From: Nocardiopsis listeri NBRC 13360
GTDB lineage: Bacteria > Actinomycetota > Actinomycetes > Streptosporangiales > Streptosporangiaceae
Assembly (NCBI RefSeq): GCF_001570765.1
Contig: NZ_BCSH01000014.1
Location: 1-64,000 of the forward strand
Direction of reading: 5' to 3'
Length of the DNA: 64,000 bases
The stretch's first letter is position 1. Each line of letters opens with the position of its first letter. The notes beneath the pieces were generated by a model. It was not told the DNA's origin. It saw only the letters and a list, made by a program, of their open reading frames with translations, and made no database searches. The translations under genes were made by a program, and so were the position numbers. This document shows, piece by piece, positions 56,699-64,000 of this stretch.

Positions 56699-57068
56699 GT
56701 AAACGTGCCAAGCGAGAGCGGGAGAGCGCTCTCGAACGCCGTGGCTCGCGTCGTGAGGAACGGAGTGTCTACCTCGTTGTCTGTGAGGGAGAGACGGAGA
56801 AACGCTACTTCGACTCCATGCGCGGACACCCTGGTGTCCGGGTCCACACCGTGCACGTCCGTCAGGCCAAGCACCCTCAGAAGGAGCGAGTGCTCCGTGC
56901 CGCCAGGGAGGCCGAACGTGCCTTCCAGGTTGGGGTAAGGGGCGTACTCGGTTCGACGATTTCGCACACGGAATCCAGGACGCCCTGGAACGTGCCGAGC
57001 GTCTGCCCGCGGGTTCGGATCCCAGTACCGACGTCCACCGGCTCATGCGGGCTCTCCTACGGGAATGA
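56695..57068 (+). pseudogene. Decayed rloB-like gene (internal deletion and frameshift)
   Basis: The start overlaps the ATPase stop (GTGA). The first 80 or so residues read as a normal RloB N-terminus: a basic start, then SVYLVVCEGETEKRYFDSMR, the TOPRIM-like entry, up to REAERAFQV. The frame then runs into nonsense-like sequence. From about 56940 to the TGA at 57066-57068 another frame encodes DDFAHGIQDALERAERLPAG and PSTDVHRLMRALLRE, the expected RloB C-terminus. The middle of the domain, perhaps 80-100 residues with the acidic TOPRIM residues, is missing. Confidence 0.78.
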
Positions 57069-57120
57069 GTGCGGGGTGGGTCACGGTCGCGGTGGAGGGG
57101 ACAACTGAGACACTGGTGGG

Positions 57121-58416
57121 GTGGGTACTCAACAGACTTCCGCAGAGCTCTTCCGGCGGGCGGCCGCCGTCGTCCCCGGCGGTGTGAACTCGCCCGTCCG
57201 CGCCTTCGGCGCCGTCGGCGGCACCCCGCCCTTCTTCGTCAAGGGCGAGGGCCCCTACCTCACGGACACCGACGGTCGCCGCTACGTCGACCTCGTCTGC
57301 TCCTGGGGGCCGCTCGTCCTCGGCCACGCCGAACCCTCCGTGGTGGAGGCCCTCCACGGTCAGGTGGCCGCCGGTACCTCCTACGGCGCCCCGACGCCCG
57401 GCGAGGTCGAGCTCGCCGAGCTGATCGTGGAACGCACCGCCGTGGAGAAGGTCCGCCTGGTCAACTCCGGGACCGAGGCCACCATGTCCGCGATCCGCCT
57501 CGCCCGCGGCTTCACCGGACGCGGCAAGGTCATCAAGTTCGCCGGCAACTACCACGGCCACGTCGACGCCCTTCTCGCCGCCGCCGGTTCCGGCCTGGCC
57601 ACCTTCGCGCTGCCCGACTCCCCGGGTGTCACCGGTGCCAGTGCCGCGGACACCATCGTGCTGCCCTACAACGACGTCGAGGCCGTCGAACGGGCCTTCG
57701 CCGAGCACGGCGACGAGATCGCCTGCGTGATCGCCGAGGCCTGCCCGGCGAACATGGGCGTGGTCCCGCCCCGCGCCGGGTTCAACGCCCGGCTCAAGGA
57801 GATCGCGCACGCCAACGGCGCCCTGCTGATCCTCGACGAGGTCCTCACCGGATTCCGGGTCAGCGCCTCCGGTTGGTACGGCCTGGAGGAGGTCGCCGGC
57901 GACCTGGTGACGTTCGGCAAGGTCATGGGCGGCGGACTGCCCGCCGCGGCCTTCGGTGGACGCGCCGACATCATGGACCGACTCGCCCCGAACGGTCCCG
58001 TCTACCAGGCGGGCACACTGTCCGGGAACCCGCTGGCCACGGCGGCGGGCCTGGCCACCCTGCGCGGTGCGACCTCGGCGGTCTACGAACACATCGACCG
58101 GGTGTCCACACAGGTCCAGGCCGAGGTCTCCCAGGCGCTCGGCGCCGCCGGGGTCGCCCACCGGGTCCAGAACGGCGGCAACCTGTTCACGGTCTTCTTC
58201 ACCGACCAGGACGTCGTCGACTTCGACACCGCTCGGGCCACCGACACCAAGGTGTTCGCGGCGTTCTTCCACGCCATGCTCGAACAGGGCGTGTACCTGC
58301 CTCCCGCCGCGTTCGAGGCCTGGTTCTTCTCGGCCGCGCACGACGAGACCGCCATCGATCAGGTGGTCTCCGCCCTGCCGAAGGCGGCCCGGGCAGCCGC
58401 CGAGGCCCAGGGCTGA
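57121..58416 (+). CDS. hemL: Glutamate-1-semialdehyde aminotransferase
   Basis: 431 residues. PLP enzyme that makes 5-aminolevulinate from the product of HemA. Lys267 in TFGKVMGGG carries [33 protein letters not shown] and [11 protein letters not shown] are family segments. Start taken at GTG 57121, which has only a weak site. The 52 bases between the rloB remnant and this start look like a truncated leader, so the defence pair may have entered next to hemL. Confidence 0.96.
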   Translation: MGTQQTSAELFRRAAAVVPGGVNSPVRAFGAVGGTPPFFVKGEGPYLTDTDGRRYVDLVCSWGPLVLGHAEPSVVEALHGQVAAGTSYGAPTPGEVELAELIVERTAVEKVRLVNSGTEATMSAIRLARGFTGRGKVIKFAGNYHGHVDALLAAAGSGLATFALPDSPGVTGASAADTIVLPYNDVEAVERAFAEHGDEIACVIAEACPANMGVVPPRAGFNARLKEIAHANGALLILDEVLTGFRVSASGWYGLEEVAGDLVTFGKVMGGGLPAAAFGGRADIMDRLAPNGPVYQAGTLSGNPLATAAGLATLRGATSAVYEHIDRVSTQVQAEVSQALGAAGVAHRVQNGGNLFTVFFTDQDVVDFDTARATDTKVFAAFFHAMLEQGVYLPPAAFEAWFFSAAHDETAIDQVVSALPKAARAAAEAQG

Positions 58417-58450
58417 TCACGCCCGAACTCCGCACAGAAGGACTCCCACG

Positions 58451-59086
58451 ATGACCACGACCACCGTCGTCCACCTGCTTCGCCACGGTGAGGTGTACAA
58501 CCCCGACAAGGTCCTCTACGGACGCTTGCCCGACTACCACCTGAGCGATCGCGGGCAGCGGATGGCGGAGCTGGCCGCCGACTGGTTCGAGGGCCACGAC
58601 ATCGCGGCCCTGTACTCCTCGCCGCTGGATCGCACCCAGGAGACCGCGATCCCGCTGCAGAAGGCGTTCGATCTGCCGGTGACCCTGGACGATCGGCTCA
58701 TCGAGGCGGCCAACAAGTTCGAGGGAATGACGTTGTCCGGGGCCTCGGCCCGCGACCCACAGGTGCTGAAGCGGCTCTACAACCCGTTCCAACCCTCGTG
58801 GGGCGAGCCCTACCAACAGGTCGTGGAACGGATGGTCGACGTGATCAAGGTGGTCCGTCGGGCGGCCTGGGGGCGCGAGGCCGTGTGCGTCAGTCACCAG
58901 TTGCCGATCTGGATGGCGCGACGGGCCTCGGAGGGCAAGCGACTGTGGCACCGGCCGGATCGGCGCGAGTGCAACCTCGCCAGCGTCACGTCGTTGACCT
59001 TCGCCGACCAGCGTCTGGCCAGCGTCAGCTATGCGGAGCCGGCGGCAGGGTTGTACGTCGATGGGCCGTCCGTTCCGGGTGCCTGA
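58451..59086 (+). CDS. Histidine phosphatase (phosphoglycerate-mutase-like)
   Basis: 211 residues. The catalytic RHG motif (LLRHGEVYNP, His12) and second His region (CVSHQLPI) define the histidine phosphatase superfamily. Other family segments are LSDRGQRMAELAADW and YSSPLDRTQETA. Orthologues often follow hemL in actinomycetes, as here (34-base gap), so the pair is probably an operon. Substrate unknown. Confidence 0.9.
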   Translation: MTTTTVVHLLRHGEVYNPDKVLYGRLPDYHLSDRGQRMAELAADWFEGHDIAALYSSPLDRTQETAIPLQKAFDLPVTLDDRLIEAANKFEGMTLSGASARDPQVLKRLYNPFQPSWGEPYQQVVERMVDVIKVVRRAAWGREAVCVSHQLPIWMARRASEGKRLWHRPDRRECNLASVTSLTFADQRLASVSYAEPAAGLYVDGPSVPGA

Positions 59087-59114
59087 TCGATTGTTCGAAG
59101 CGTGAGAACCCCAG

Positions 59115-59140
59115 CGGGGCGGCCGGAACAGGCCGCCCCG
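59115..59140. terminator. Terminator after the histidine phosphatase gene
   Basis: 10-bp perfect arms (CGGGGCGGCC and GGCCGCCCCG) with a 6-base loop lie 28 bases beyond the stop. Confidence 0.65.
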
Positions 59141-59380
59141 AGACCGCGCTTCGCGTAGTTCGTGTCCGTTGAACACGCCCTACCGGATAAGCTGGGGCCA
59201 CGGGTGCGGTGGATATGCGTGCTCAGTGCCGCCCTCCCCGGGGTCCGCCCCGGTCGCACCGGCCGCGCACGCGAACGCGTGTGAGCCATCGCGAGCCCGG
59301 TTACCGCATCCGAGCCGTCAGGTGTTCCGCACCAGTGGTTCGGCATGTCCGTACTCACTCGTCAGCGAGAAGGTGATCCC

Positions 59381-59479
59381 ATGGGTTCCGTCATCAAGAA
59401 GCGTCGTAAGCGGATGGCGAAGAAGAAGCACCGCAAGCTGCTCAAGCGCACGCGTGTCGCGCGTCGCAACAAGAAGTAG
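59381..59479 (+). CDS. Small ribosomal protein bS22 (AURKAIP1/COX24 domain)
   Basis: 32 residues, almost entirely Lys/Arg ([20 protein letters not shown] and on to RRNKK). It matches the short actinobacterial 30S protein bS22 seen in mycobacterial ribosome structures. GAGAAGG lies about 8 bases before the ATG. A 294-base leader region precedes it. Its usual neighbour, an SDR epimerase, follows. Confidence 0.92.
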   Translation: MGSVIKKRRKRMAKKKHRKLLKRTRVARRNKK

Positions 59480-59702
59480 GACATTCCAGCGGCGAACGTC
59501 TCTCCGCGGGCTTGGGCGTGCCCCAGGGCTCGCCTCGGACGCGGAGACACTTCCCCCCTTTGCGTGGCATTGCCCACGACAATGGAATTTTCTGGCTGAA
59601 GCGCTGTTGTGCTTCACGGGTCGCGGTCGCCGCTTCACCCCTGGCGGGTGAACGGTCCGCGGGCCTTTCGCACCACCGTCTCCTTTCAAGGAACGTGTCG
59701 CC

Positions 59703-60665
59703 ATGGCTCGTGTCGTACTCGTCACCGGGGTCTCCAGCCCCCTCGCTGCCAGGGTCGCCCAGGCCCTGAGTGAGAGGCCCGGCGTGCGCCGGGTCATCGG
59801 AGCGGACTCCTCACCTCCCCCGGGCGAACTGCCGGGGATCGAGTACCGGCACGTCGACCTGCACGACGGAAGCCTGGACCGGATCGTCACCGATTCGGGC
59901 GCCGACCTGGTCCTGCACCTGGGTCTGGACACGGTGAAGGGCGCCGACCGGGAGGACGACCTCCTCGGCACCATGCGTGTCCTGGGCGCGGCCCAGCGTT
60001 CCGATTCCGTGCGCCGTCTCGTGGTGCGCTCCAGCGCCACCTGGGAGGCCGACGACGCGGCCGTGGTGGAGCGGGACACCCGTTCACTCCAACGCCGGCG
60101 CCCGGACCTGTCCGTGGCCGTGTTGAAGTTCGCGAACCTCATCGGTCCCTCCGTGGACACCCCCCTCACCCGATACATGGACTACCGGGTCGTACCCACC
60201 GTCATGGGTCGAGACCCGCGAGTGCAGTTCCTGCACGAGGACGACGGCGTCGAGGCGCTCACCCTCATGGCGTTGAGCGATCAGACCGGTTCCTTCGACG
60301 TCTCGGGGGCGGACGCGGTCCCCCTCTCACACTGTCTGCGTCGCATCGGCGGTCAACGCGTCCCCGTACCGGCCCGTGGCCTGAAGGTGCTGCGCGGTGT
60401 GGCCAAGCACGGCCGGATCGGTTACGCGAGTGCCAGCGCCGCCCGCACCGTCAACACCGGCCTGCACGCCGCTCGGCTGGACCCGACCCCGTTGTGCACC
60501 GCCCTGGACTGGTCGCCCACCTACAGCTCCATCGAGGCCTTCGAGTCGTACGCGCACAGTCGTGGCGGCGTCGACCGTGGTGGCGCCTCCCGAAGCGGCG
60601 GACGCGGCGCCGGGCTGCGTCCGGTGCACGTCATCGCTCTGGCCCGAGCCACCCTGGGCCGCTGA
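59703..60665 (+). CDS. NAD-dependent epimerase/dehydratase (extended SDR)
   Basis: 320 residues. An N-terminal Rossmann motif (VVLVTGVSSPLAARVA, a TGxxxxxA variant of TGxxGxxG) and an extended SDR body; the catalytic Tyr-Lys pair is not obvious, and the KFANLIGPSVDTPL segment follows the usual substrate-loop position. Orthologues are regularly linked to bS22 and a HAD-IB hydrolase in actinomycetes. It probably acts on a nucleotide sugar or lipid-linked substrate, or is a degenerate atypical SDR. ATG 59703. Confidence 0.8.
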   Translation: MARVVLVTGVSSPLAARVAQALSERPGVRRVIGADSSPPPGELPGIEYRHVDLHDGSLDRIVTDSGADLVLHLGLDTVKGADREDDLLGTMRVLGAAQRSDSVRRLVVRSSATWEADDAAVVERDTRSLQRRRPDLSVAVLKFANLIGPSVDTPLTRYMDYRVVPTVMGRDPRVQFLHEDDGVEALTLMALSDQTGSFDVSGADAVPLSHCLRRIGGQRVPVPARGLKVLRGVAKHGRIGYASASAARTVNTGLHAARLDPTPLCTALDWSPTYSSIEAFESYAHSRGGVDRGGASRSGGRGAGLRPVHVIALARATLGR

Positions 60666-60711
60666 CCGACCCTCGCCTCTCTTTCTCCTCTGCGGTGCCG
60701 ACCGGGTGTCC

Positions 60712-61203
60712 TCACCGGTCCCGTAGTTCCTCCGCCCATGCCCGCAGACCCGCCGCGAAGCCCGCGCGGTCGCGCTCGGGCAGACGTTCCATAGCGCGCC
60801 GCAAGGGCGCCGCACGCGCCGCGACCAGTGCCTCCACCGATGGTCGATAACCCGTGGCCAGGCTCAGCAGGGTGCGTCGGCGGTTGTCCGGGTCCTCCTC
60901 CGCGACGACCAGCCCCGCCCTCCTGAGGTCACCGGCCAGTTCGCTGGCGGTCGGCATGGAGACGGCCATGCGCTCGGCCAGTTCACCGACGCCGACGGAG
61001 CGGACCACCGCCAGCTGTCCGAGAACCCCGCCGTGGCGCGCGGTCAGCCCGTGTTCGGCGAAGACCGCGGCGACGTCGTCGGGCATGTCCGTGCGGATCC
61101 GTCGGAAGTAGACCTCCAGCTGCGGTATCACCCCGAGCTCCGCAACCAGTTCCGGATCGGGGCGTTCGGAGGGTTCTGAAGTGCGGTCCTGTGCCATGTC
61201 CAT
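60712..61203 (-). CDS. MarR-family transcriptional regulator
   Basis: 163 residues. The winged helix (LAERMAVSMPTASELAGDLRRAG recognition region, then EEDPDNRRRTLLSLA wing) and dimer helices are typical of MarR. ATG 61203 is preferred among several close ATGs; there is no Shine-Dalgarno sequence, so the transcript may be leaderless. A large palindrome 12 bases beyond its start suggests autoregulation and control of the divergent gene. Confidence 0.9.
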   Translation of the reverse strand: MDMAQDRTSEPSERPDPELVAELGVIPQLEVYFRRIRTDMPDDVAAVFAEHGLTARHGGVLGQLAVVRSVGVGELAERMAVSMPTASELAGDLRRAGLVVAEEDPDNRRRTLLSLATGYRPSVEALVAARAAPLRRAMERLPERDRAGFAAGLRAWAEELRDR

Positions 61204-61214
61204 GATCATAAAGA

Positions 61215-61245
61215 TTCGGATGATCAAACTGTTTGTGTATCCGAA
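61215..61245. promoter_or_regulatory. 31-bp dyad operator between marR-like and divergent gene
   Basis: Two nested inverted repeats share one centre at 61230: TTCGGAT (61215-61221) with ATCCGAA (61239-61245), and CAAAC (61225-61229) with GTTTG (61231-61235). The size and position are typical for a MarR dimer site that shuts both divergent promoters. Confidence 0.75.
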
Positions 61246-61318
61246 GTGACACCTCTAGGCTGAGATCCAGACCACGGTGTCCGCCGGAGTCCTGGCGGTG
61301 CCGAGTGAGGAGCGAGTC

Positions 61319-61999
61319 ATGGCAGCCGCCACCCCAGGGCGTACCGACCCGATGTTCGACCCACCGCACCCGTACGGCTACGTGTACGTCGGCGCGAGTG
61401 TGTCACCGCCCGAGCGCGGGCCCCTCGTGCGAGGTGACCGGAGACGGGAGGAGGTCCTGGCGGAGTTCGCCGGGCTTCTTCCCGAGGTCGAGGCCCGGCC
61501 CGAGGTCGTCGCCACATCCCTCTACGAGGCCGTGTTCATGCCGCCGCTGTCCGGAGCCCCCCGCTACGACGTCGTCGTCCTCATCACGACCGTCTCGACC
61601 ACGGCCGCCGTCGACTTCTTGGACTCGGAGGCCTATCGGGAACTGGGCGCAGAGCTCGTGATGGTCGCCGGCAACACCCGCCGGATCGGGGAGACCGAGG
61701 ACGGTTCCGAGGCGACCTTCCTGTTCAACCACTTCACCGCGCCCGACCCGGAGCGCGCCGTCGTGGCCTGGGAGGACCTGGCCCACTGGTACGTCACCGT
61801 GATCGGGGTGGACAACAGCACCCTGCTGCGACCACGAGGAGACGCCGCCTTCGCCATGGTCAACCAGGTCCGGTTGCCGGGAGGACCGCTGCGCTTCCTG
61901 CTCGCGCAATTCGTTCGGCCGAGTTTCTTCCGGCGGGTGCGCGGTGGGCTGCGAGCGGAGGGGATGAGGGCGATGCCGGTGTTCTATCGGCGCGTTTGA
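61319..61999 (+). CDS. Hypothetical protein, divergent from marR
   Basis: 226 residues, soluble. Two repeated half-domains with Asp/Val-rich strands (YDVVVLITTVSTTAAVDFL and AELVMVAGNTRRIG) suggest a ferredoxin-like alpha/beta dimeric barrel fold; the C-terminal 40 residues are basic and aromatic. I cannot name a family. GAGGAG lies about 7 bases before ATG 61319. The shared MarR dyad makes it a likely regulated target, perhaps a stress or detoxification protein. Confidence 0.68.
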   Translation: MAAATPGRTDPMFDPPHPYGYVYVGASVSPPERGPLVRGDRRREEVLAEFAGLLPEVEARPEVVATSLYEAVFMPPLSGAPRYDVVVLITTVSTTAAVDFLDSEAYRELGAELVMVAGNTRRIGETEDGSEATFLFNHFTAPDPERAVVAWEDLAHWYVTVIGVDNSTLLRPRGDAAFAMVNQVRLPGGPLRFLLAQFVRPSFFRRVRGGLRAEGMRAMPVFYRRV

Positions 62000-62096
62000 A
62001 CGCGCTGCGGTAGCCCGGGTCGGGGATGGGGGAAGAGGGGCGGGCTCGAGGGCGAGCGTCGCTCTGCGTGCCGCTCAGCGCCTCTCGGGGAGTTTC

Positions 62097-62903
62097 TCAG
62101 GGGGAGGGCAAGGACTTGCGGTGCCGTACCGCGCGCACCGCGACCGCGCCGGCCACCGCACCCGCGACGGCCGCGGGGACGGCCACCTTCAGGGCTCGGC
62201 GGTGTCTGCGGAAGTCGTGGACCGGCCACTGATGGGTCCGGGCGTACCGGCGCAGGTCCCCGTCCGGGTTGACCGCGTGCGGATCGCCCACCAACGACAG
62301 CAGCGGCAGGTCGTTCGAGGAGTCGCTGTAGGCGGAACAGCGGGCCAGGTCCCACCCCTCCTTGCGGGCCAGTTCCCGCACCGCCACGGCCTTGGCCGGA
62401 CCGTGCAAGAGGTCGCCGTTGAGGCGTCCGGTGTAGACCCCGTCGACGCTTTCGGCCTCGGTGCCCAGCGCACCGGTCAGGCCCAGTCGGCGTCGGATGA
62501 TCTCCGCCAGCTCCACCGGGGTCGCGGTGACCAGCCAGACCGGCCGCCCGGCGTCCAGGTGTCCCTGAACGAGCCGTCGGGCGCCCTCCCAGATGCGGTC
62601 GGCCATGGTGTCGTCGTAGATCTCCTCGCAGAGGCCGACCAGGTCCCGCACGTCGTGCCCGGCGACGAACGCCAGGGCGGCCTCGCGCGCGGCGTTGATG
62701 TGCTCGGGCTGTTCGCTGCCGGTCACCCTGAACACCGTCTGCCCCCACGCGAACCGCATCAAGTCGCGGGTGGTGAACAGGTCACGGGAGGCGAGCCCAC
62801 GGGCGAAGTGGTAGATGGAAGCGCCGCGCATCAGGGTGTTGTCCACGTCGAAGAAGGCGGCGCCGGGACCGATCGGGTTCGGGAACGTCGCGTCCAATGG
62901 CAC
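62097..62903 (-). CDS. HAD-IB family hydrolase
   Basis: 268 residues. The nucleophile and acid/base Asp pair is in FFDVDNTL (Asp19, Asp21); other HAD motifs are WLVTATPVELA (motif II Thr), the K in GPAKAVAVREL, and YSDSSNDLPLL (motif IV). C1-cap HAD-IB enzymes of this group are often found near PlsC-type acyltransferases and may be phospholipid phosphatases. A hydrophobic Ala/Val segment near the C-terminus could anchor it. GTG 62903 has GGAGAG upstream. Confidence 0.9.
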   Translation of the reverse strand: MPLDATFPNPIGPGAAFFDVDNTLMRGASIYHFARGLASRDLFTTRDLMRFAWGQTVFRVTGSEQPEHINAAREAALAFVAGHDVRDLVGLCEEIYDDTMADRIWEGARRLVQGHLDAGRPVWLVTATPVELAEIIRRRLGLTGALGTEAESVDGVYTGRLNGDLLHGPAKAVAVRELARKEGWDLARCSAYSDSSNDLPLLSLVGDPHAVNPDGDLRRYARTHQWPVHDFRRHRRALKVAVPAAVAGAVAGAVAVRAVRHRKSLPSP

Positions 62904-63150
62904 GGTTCTCTCCAGGATCAGGTGGGGGAGGTCGCCCTCCGGCGGCCGGGGTGAGGCCCCCGCGTACTGTGAGCCTAGAGGCACGAGGCGTCCCGGTGGG
63001 GCCGCTGCACCGCCACGAGAATCCTGGTGATGAAGCTCACAGTGTAAAGGGCGGTTCCGGCCCGCACTCTGCGAGATCTCCCTCGGGGTCGACCCCCCAA
63101 AAGTGCACGTTGTGCACATCCACTCGTCAACGTGCATCATCATTGTCGAG

Positions 63151-64000
63151 ATGGTCACGGTAGGTCTGACATTCATTAGCGCGTTGGTCGGCTGGAGCGC
63201 CACCGCCGCGCTGACCGCTTATGCCCAACGTCGGCCCGGTATCGCCGCGATCGCATGGTTGATCGCCGCACTGGCCGTCACGGTGGGTCTCAGCGCCGCG
63301 GTGATCGGGGTGCTGTTCGACTTCGGCGAGCCCACCTTCCGACTCCTGCAAATGGGTGTCAGTCTCCTCGGGCCCGTCTACATGGCGTGGGGGGCCTTCG
63401 AATACGCGGTCCGCGCGCCGAACGCCCGGTTCACCTCACGTCTGTTCCTCAGCGTCTTCACCATCGTTCCCCTGGTGGTGCTGGCCGTCGACCGCGCCAG
63501 CGGTCGCTTCGGCTCTTCCTTCCCCCCGCTGGCCGAACACTACGATCTGATCCCGCGCGCGCTCGTGAACGGTGCGCAGGTCTTCGCCGTCGTCCTCCTC
63601 GTCACCGCGCTGGTCTCCGTCGCGCGACGCGGCCTCCGCGGCCCCGGGAGGACCGATCTGATCGTTCTCGGGCTGCTCGTCCTGGCCACGCTCCTCTCCG
63701 TGGTGGTCGGCCGCTTCGGGCTGGACTCCGTGGGCCCGTTGCTGATGCTCGGGGCGGTCTCCGCGCTGTGGGGCGCCGGAGCACTGGCGGCCAAGCCCCG
63801 TCGCGACGTCTACGACGACGAGTACGACGACGAGTACGACGACGATTACTACGACGACGCGGACGACGAACTCGACGAACCGCAGGAGGAGCCCGTGCGC
63901 CGTAAGCGCCGCCACGCCGACCCCTATGACGACCACTTCGCAGGGGCCCCGGCGTCCACACCGCCCAGCAGCAAGCTGCGCGGTGTCATCACGATCTACA
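63151..64000 (+). CDS. Membrane protein with acidic Tyr-Asp tail (partial, cut by window end)
   Basis: The frame is open from ATG 63151 to the last base (283 codons seen). Six or seven membrane helices fill about residues 1-215. A repetitive YDDEYDDEYDDDYYDD segment then gives a very acidic tail, followed by a basic RRKRRHADPYDDH stretch. I do not recognise the family. The gene has no stop inside the window. It is divergent from the HAD gene. Confidence 0.7.
   Translation, partial: MVTVGLTFISALVGWSATAALTAYAQRRPGIAAIAWLIAALAVTVGLSAAVIGVLFDFGEPTFRLLQMGVSLLGPVYMAWGAFEYAVRAPNARFTSRLFLSVFTIVPLVVLAVDRASGRFGSSFPPLAEHYDLIPRALVNGAQVFAVVLLVTALVSVARRGLRGPGRTDLIVLGLLVLATLLSVVVGRFGLDSVGPLLMLGAVSALWGAGALAAKPRRDVYDDEYDDEYDDDYYDDADDELDEPQEEPVRRKRRHADPYDDHFAGAPASTPPSSKLRGVITIY

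Noticed and set aside
56940-57068. A separate small gene in the frame that gives PSTDVHRLMRALLRE
   Set aside because: It lacks its own start and ribosome-binding site and matches the expected C-terminus of the RloB-like gene, so it is treated as part of the pseudogene.
1-64000. CRISPR arrays, insertion sequences, prophage or biosynthetic gene clusters
   Set aside because: No regularly spaced repeats, transposase or integrase sequences, phage structural genes or PKS/NRPS domains were seen.

Overview
This is a GC-rich actinomycete chromosome segment, with GTG and TTG starts, heavy third-position G/C and short operons with ATGA or GTGA overlaps. Mycothiol synthase, a BldC-like regulator, a GlnR-like regulator, a DUF3073 protein, the tiny ribosomal protein bS22 and LAXTG (class E sortase) surface proteins point to a filamentous Actinomycetes member. 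Very acidic secreted proteins and lipoproteins would fit a halotolerant Nocardiopsis-like organism, but the genus is inference. I see no rRNA, tRNA, CRISPR array, transposase or prophage.

Layout. 0.2-3.4 kb: a Cu/Zn-SOD-like lipoprotein (minus), a YigZ protein and an acidic beta-propeller lipoprotein. 3.5-8.8 kb: methylmalonyl-CoA mutase mutA-mutB-meaB, translationally coupled. 9-16.2 kb: an anti-anti-sigma factor, a membrane protein, xylose isomerase with its ROK regulator, a GNAT/Nudix pair, an M48-like protein whose catalytic Glu is Gln, and two proteins built from DivIVA modules. 16.8-22.4 kb: three paralogous LAXTG-anchored acidic surface proteins, with an antisense amidase lipoprotein between the first two. 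22.6-28.2 kb: bldC, a conserved unknown, DUF3073, purM, purF and a sterol-carrier-like protein. 28.6-34.9 kb: a DUF47 (PhoU-like) protein, a PucR regulator diverging from a D-amino-acid-dehydrogenase-like enzyme, a GreA-like factor, an acidic lipoprotein and a nucleoside hydrolase. 34.9-41.9 kb: pstC-pstA-pstB without pstS behind a PHO-box-like array, mshD, a surface protein, glnR, then a MoaD-like and a glutaredoxin-like protein.

42-48.4 kb holds the tetrapyrrole cluster rex-hemA-hemC-hemD-hemB, with a near-perfect Rex operator overlapping the rex promoter. hemL lies about 8.7 kb further on (57.1 kb). Between hemB and hemL sit a primase/polymerase-like protein, a two-component system diverging from a membrane protein and ABC transporter, an RraA-like protein, a PAP2 phosphatase, and an AbiL/RloAB-type defence pair whose second gene, rloB, is decayed. 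The right end (58-64 kb) carries a histidine phosphatase, bS22, an SDR epimerase, a MarR regulator with a large dyad operator diverging from an unknown gene, a HAD-IB hydrolase and a membrane protein cut by the window end.

Connections. MutAB/MeaB uses an adenosylcobalamin-dependent mutase with its chaperone GTPase. Rex probably ties heme synthesis to the NADH/NAD+ ratio. PhoP-like and GlnR-like control put phosphate and nitrogen regulation close together. The least explained parts are the LAXTG paralogue family, the DivIVA-module proteins, the pseudo-M48 protein, the decayed RloB and the two-component/ABC unit with its inverted repeat.
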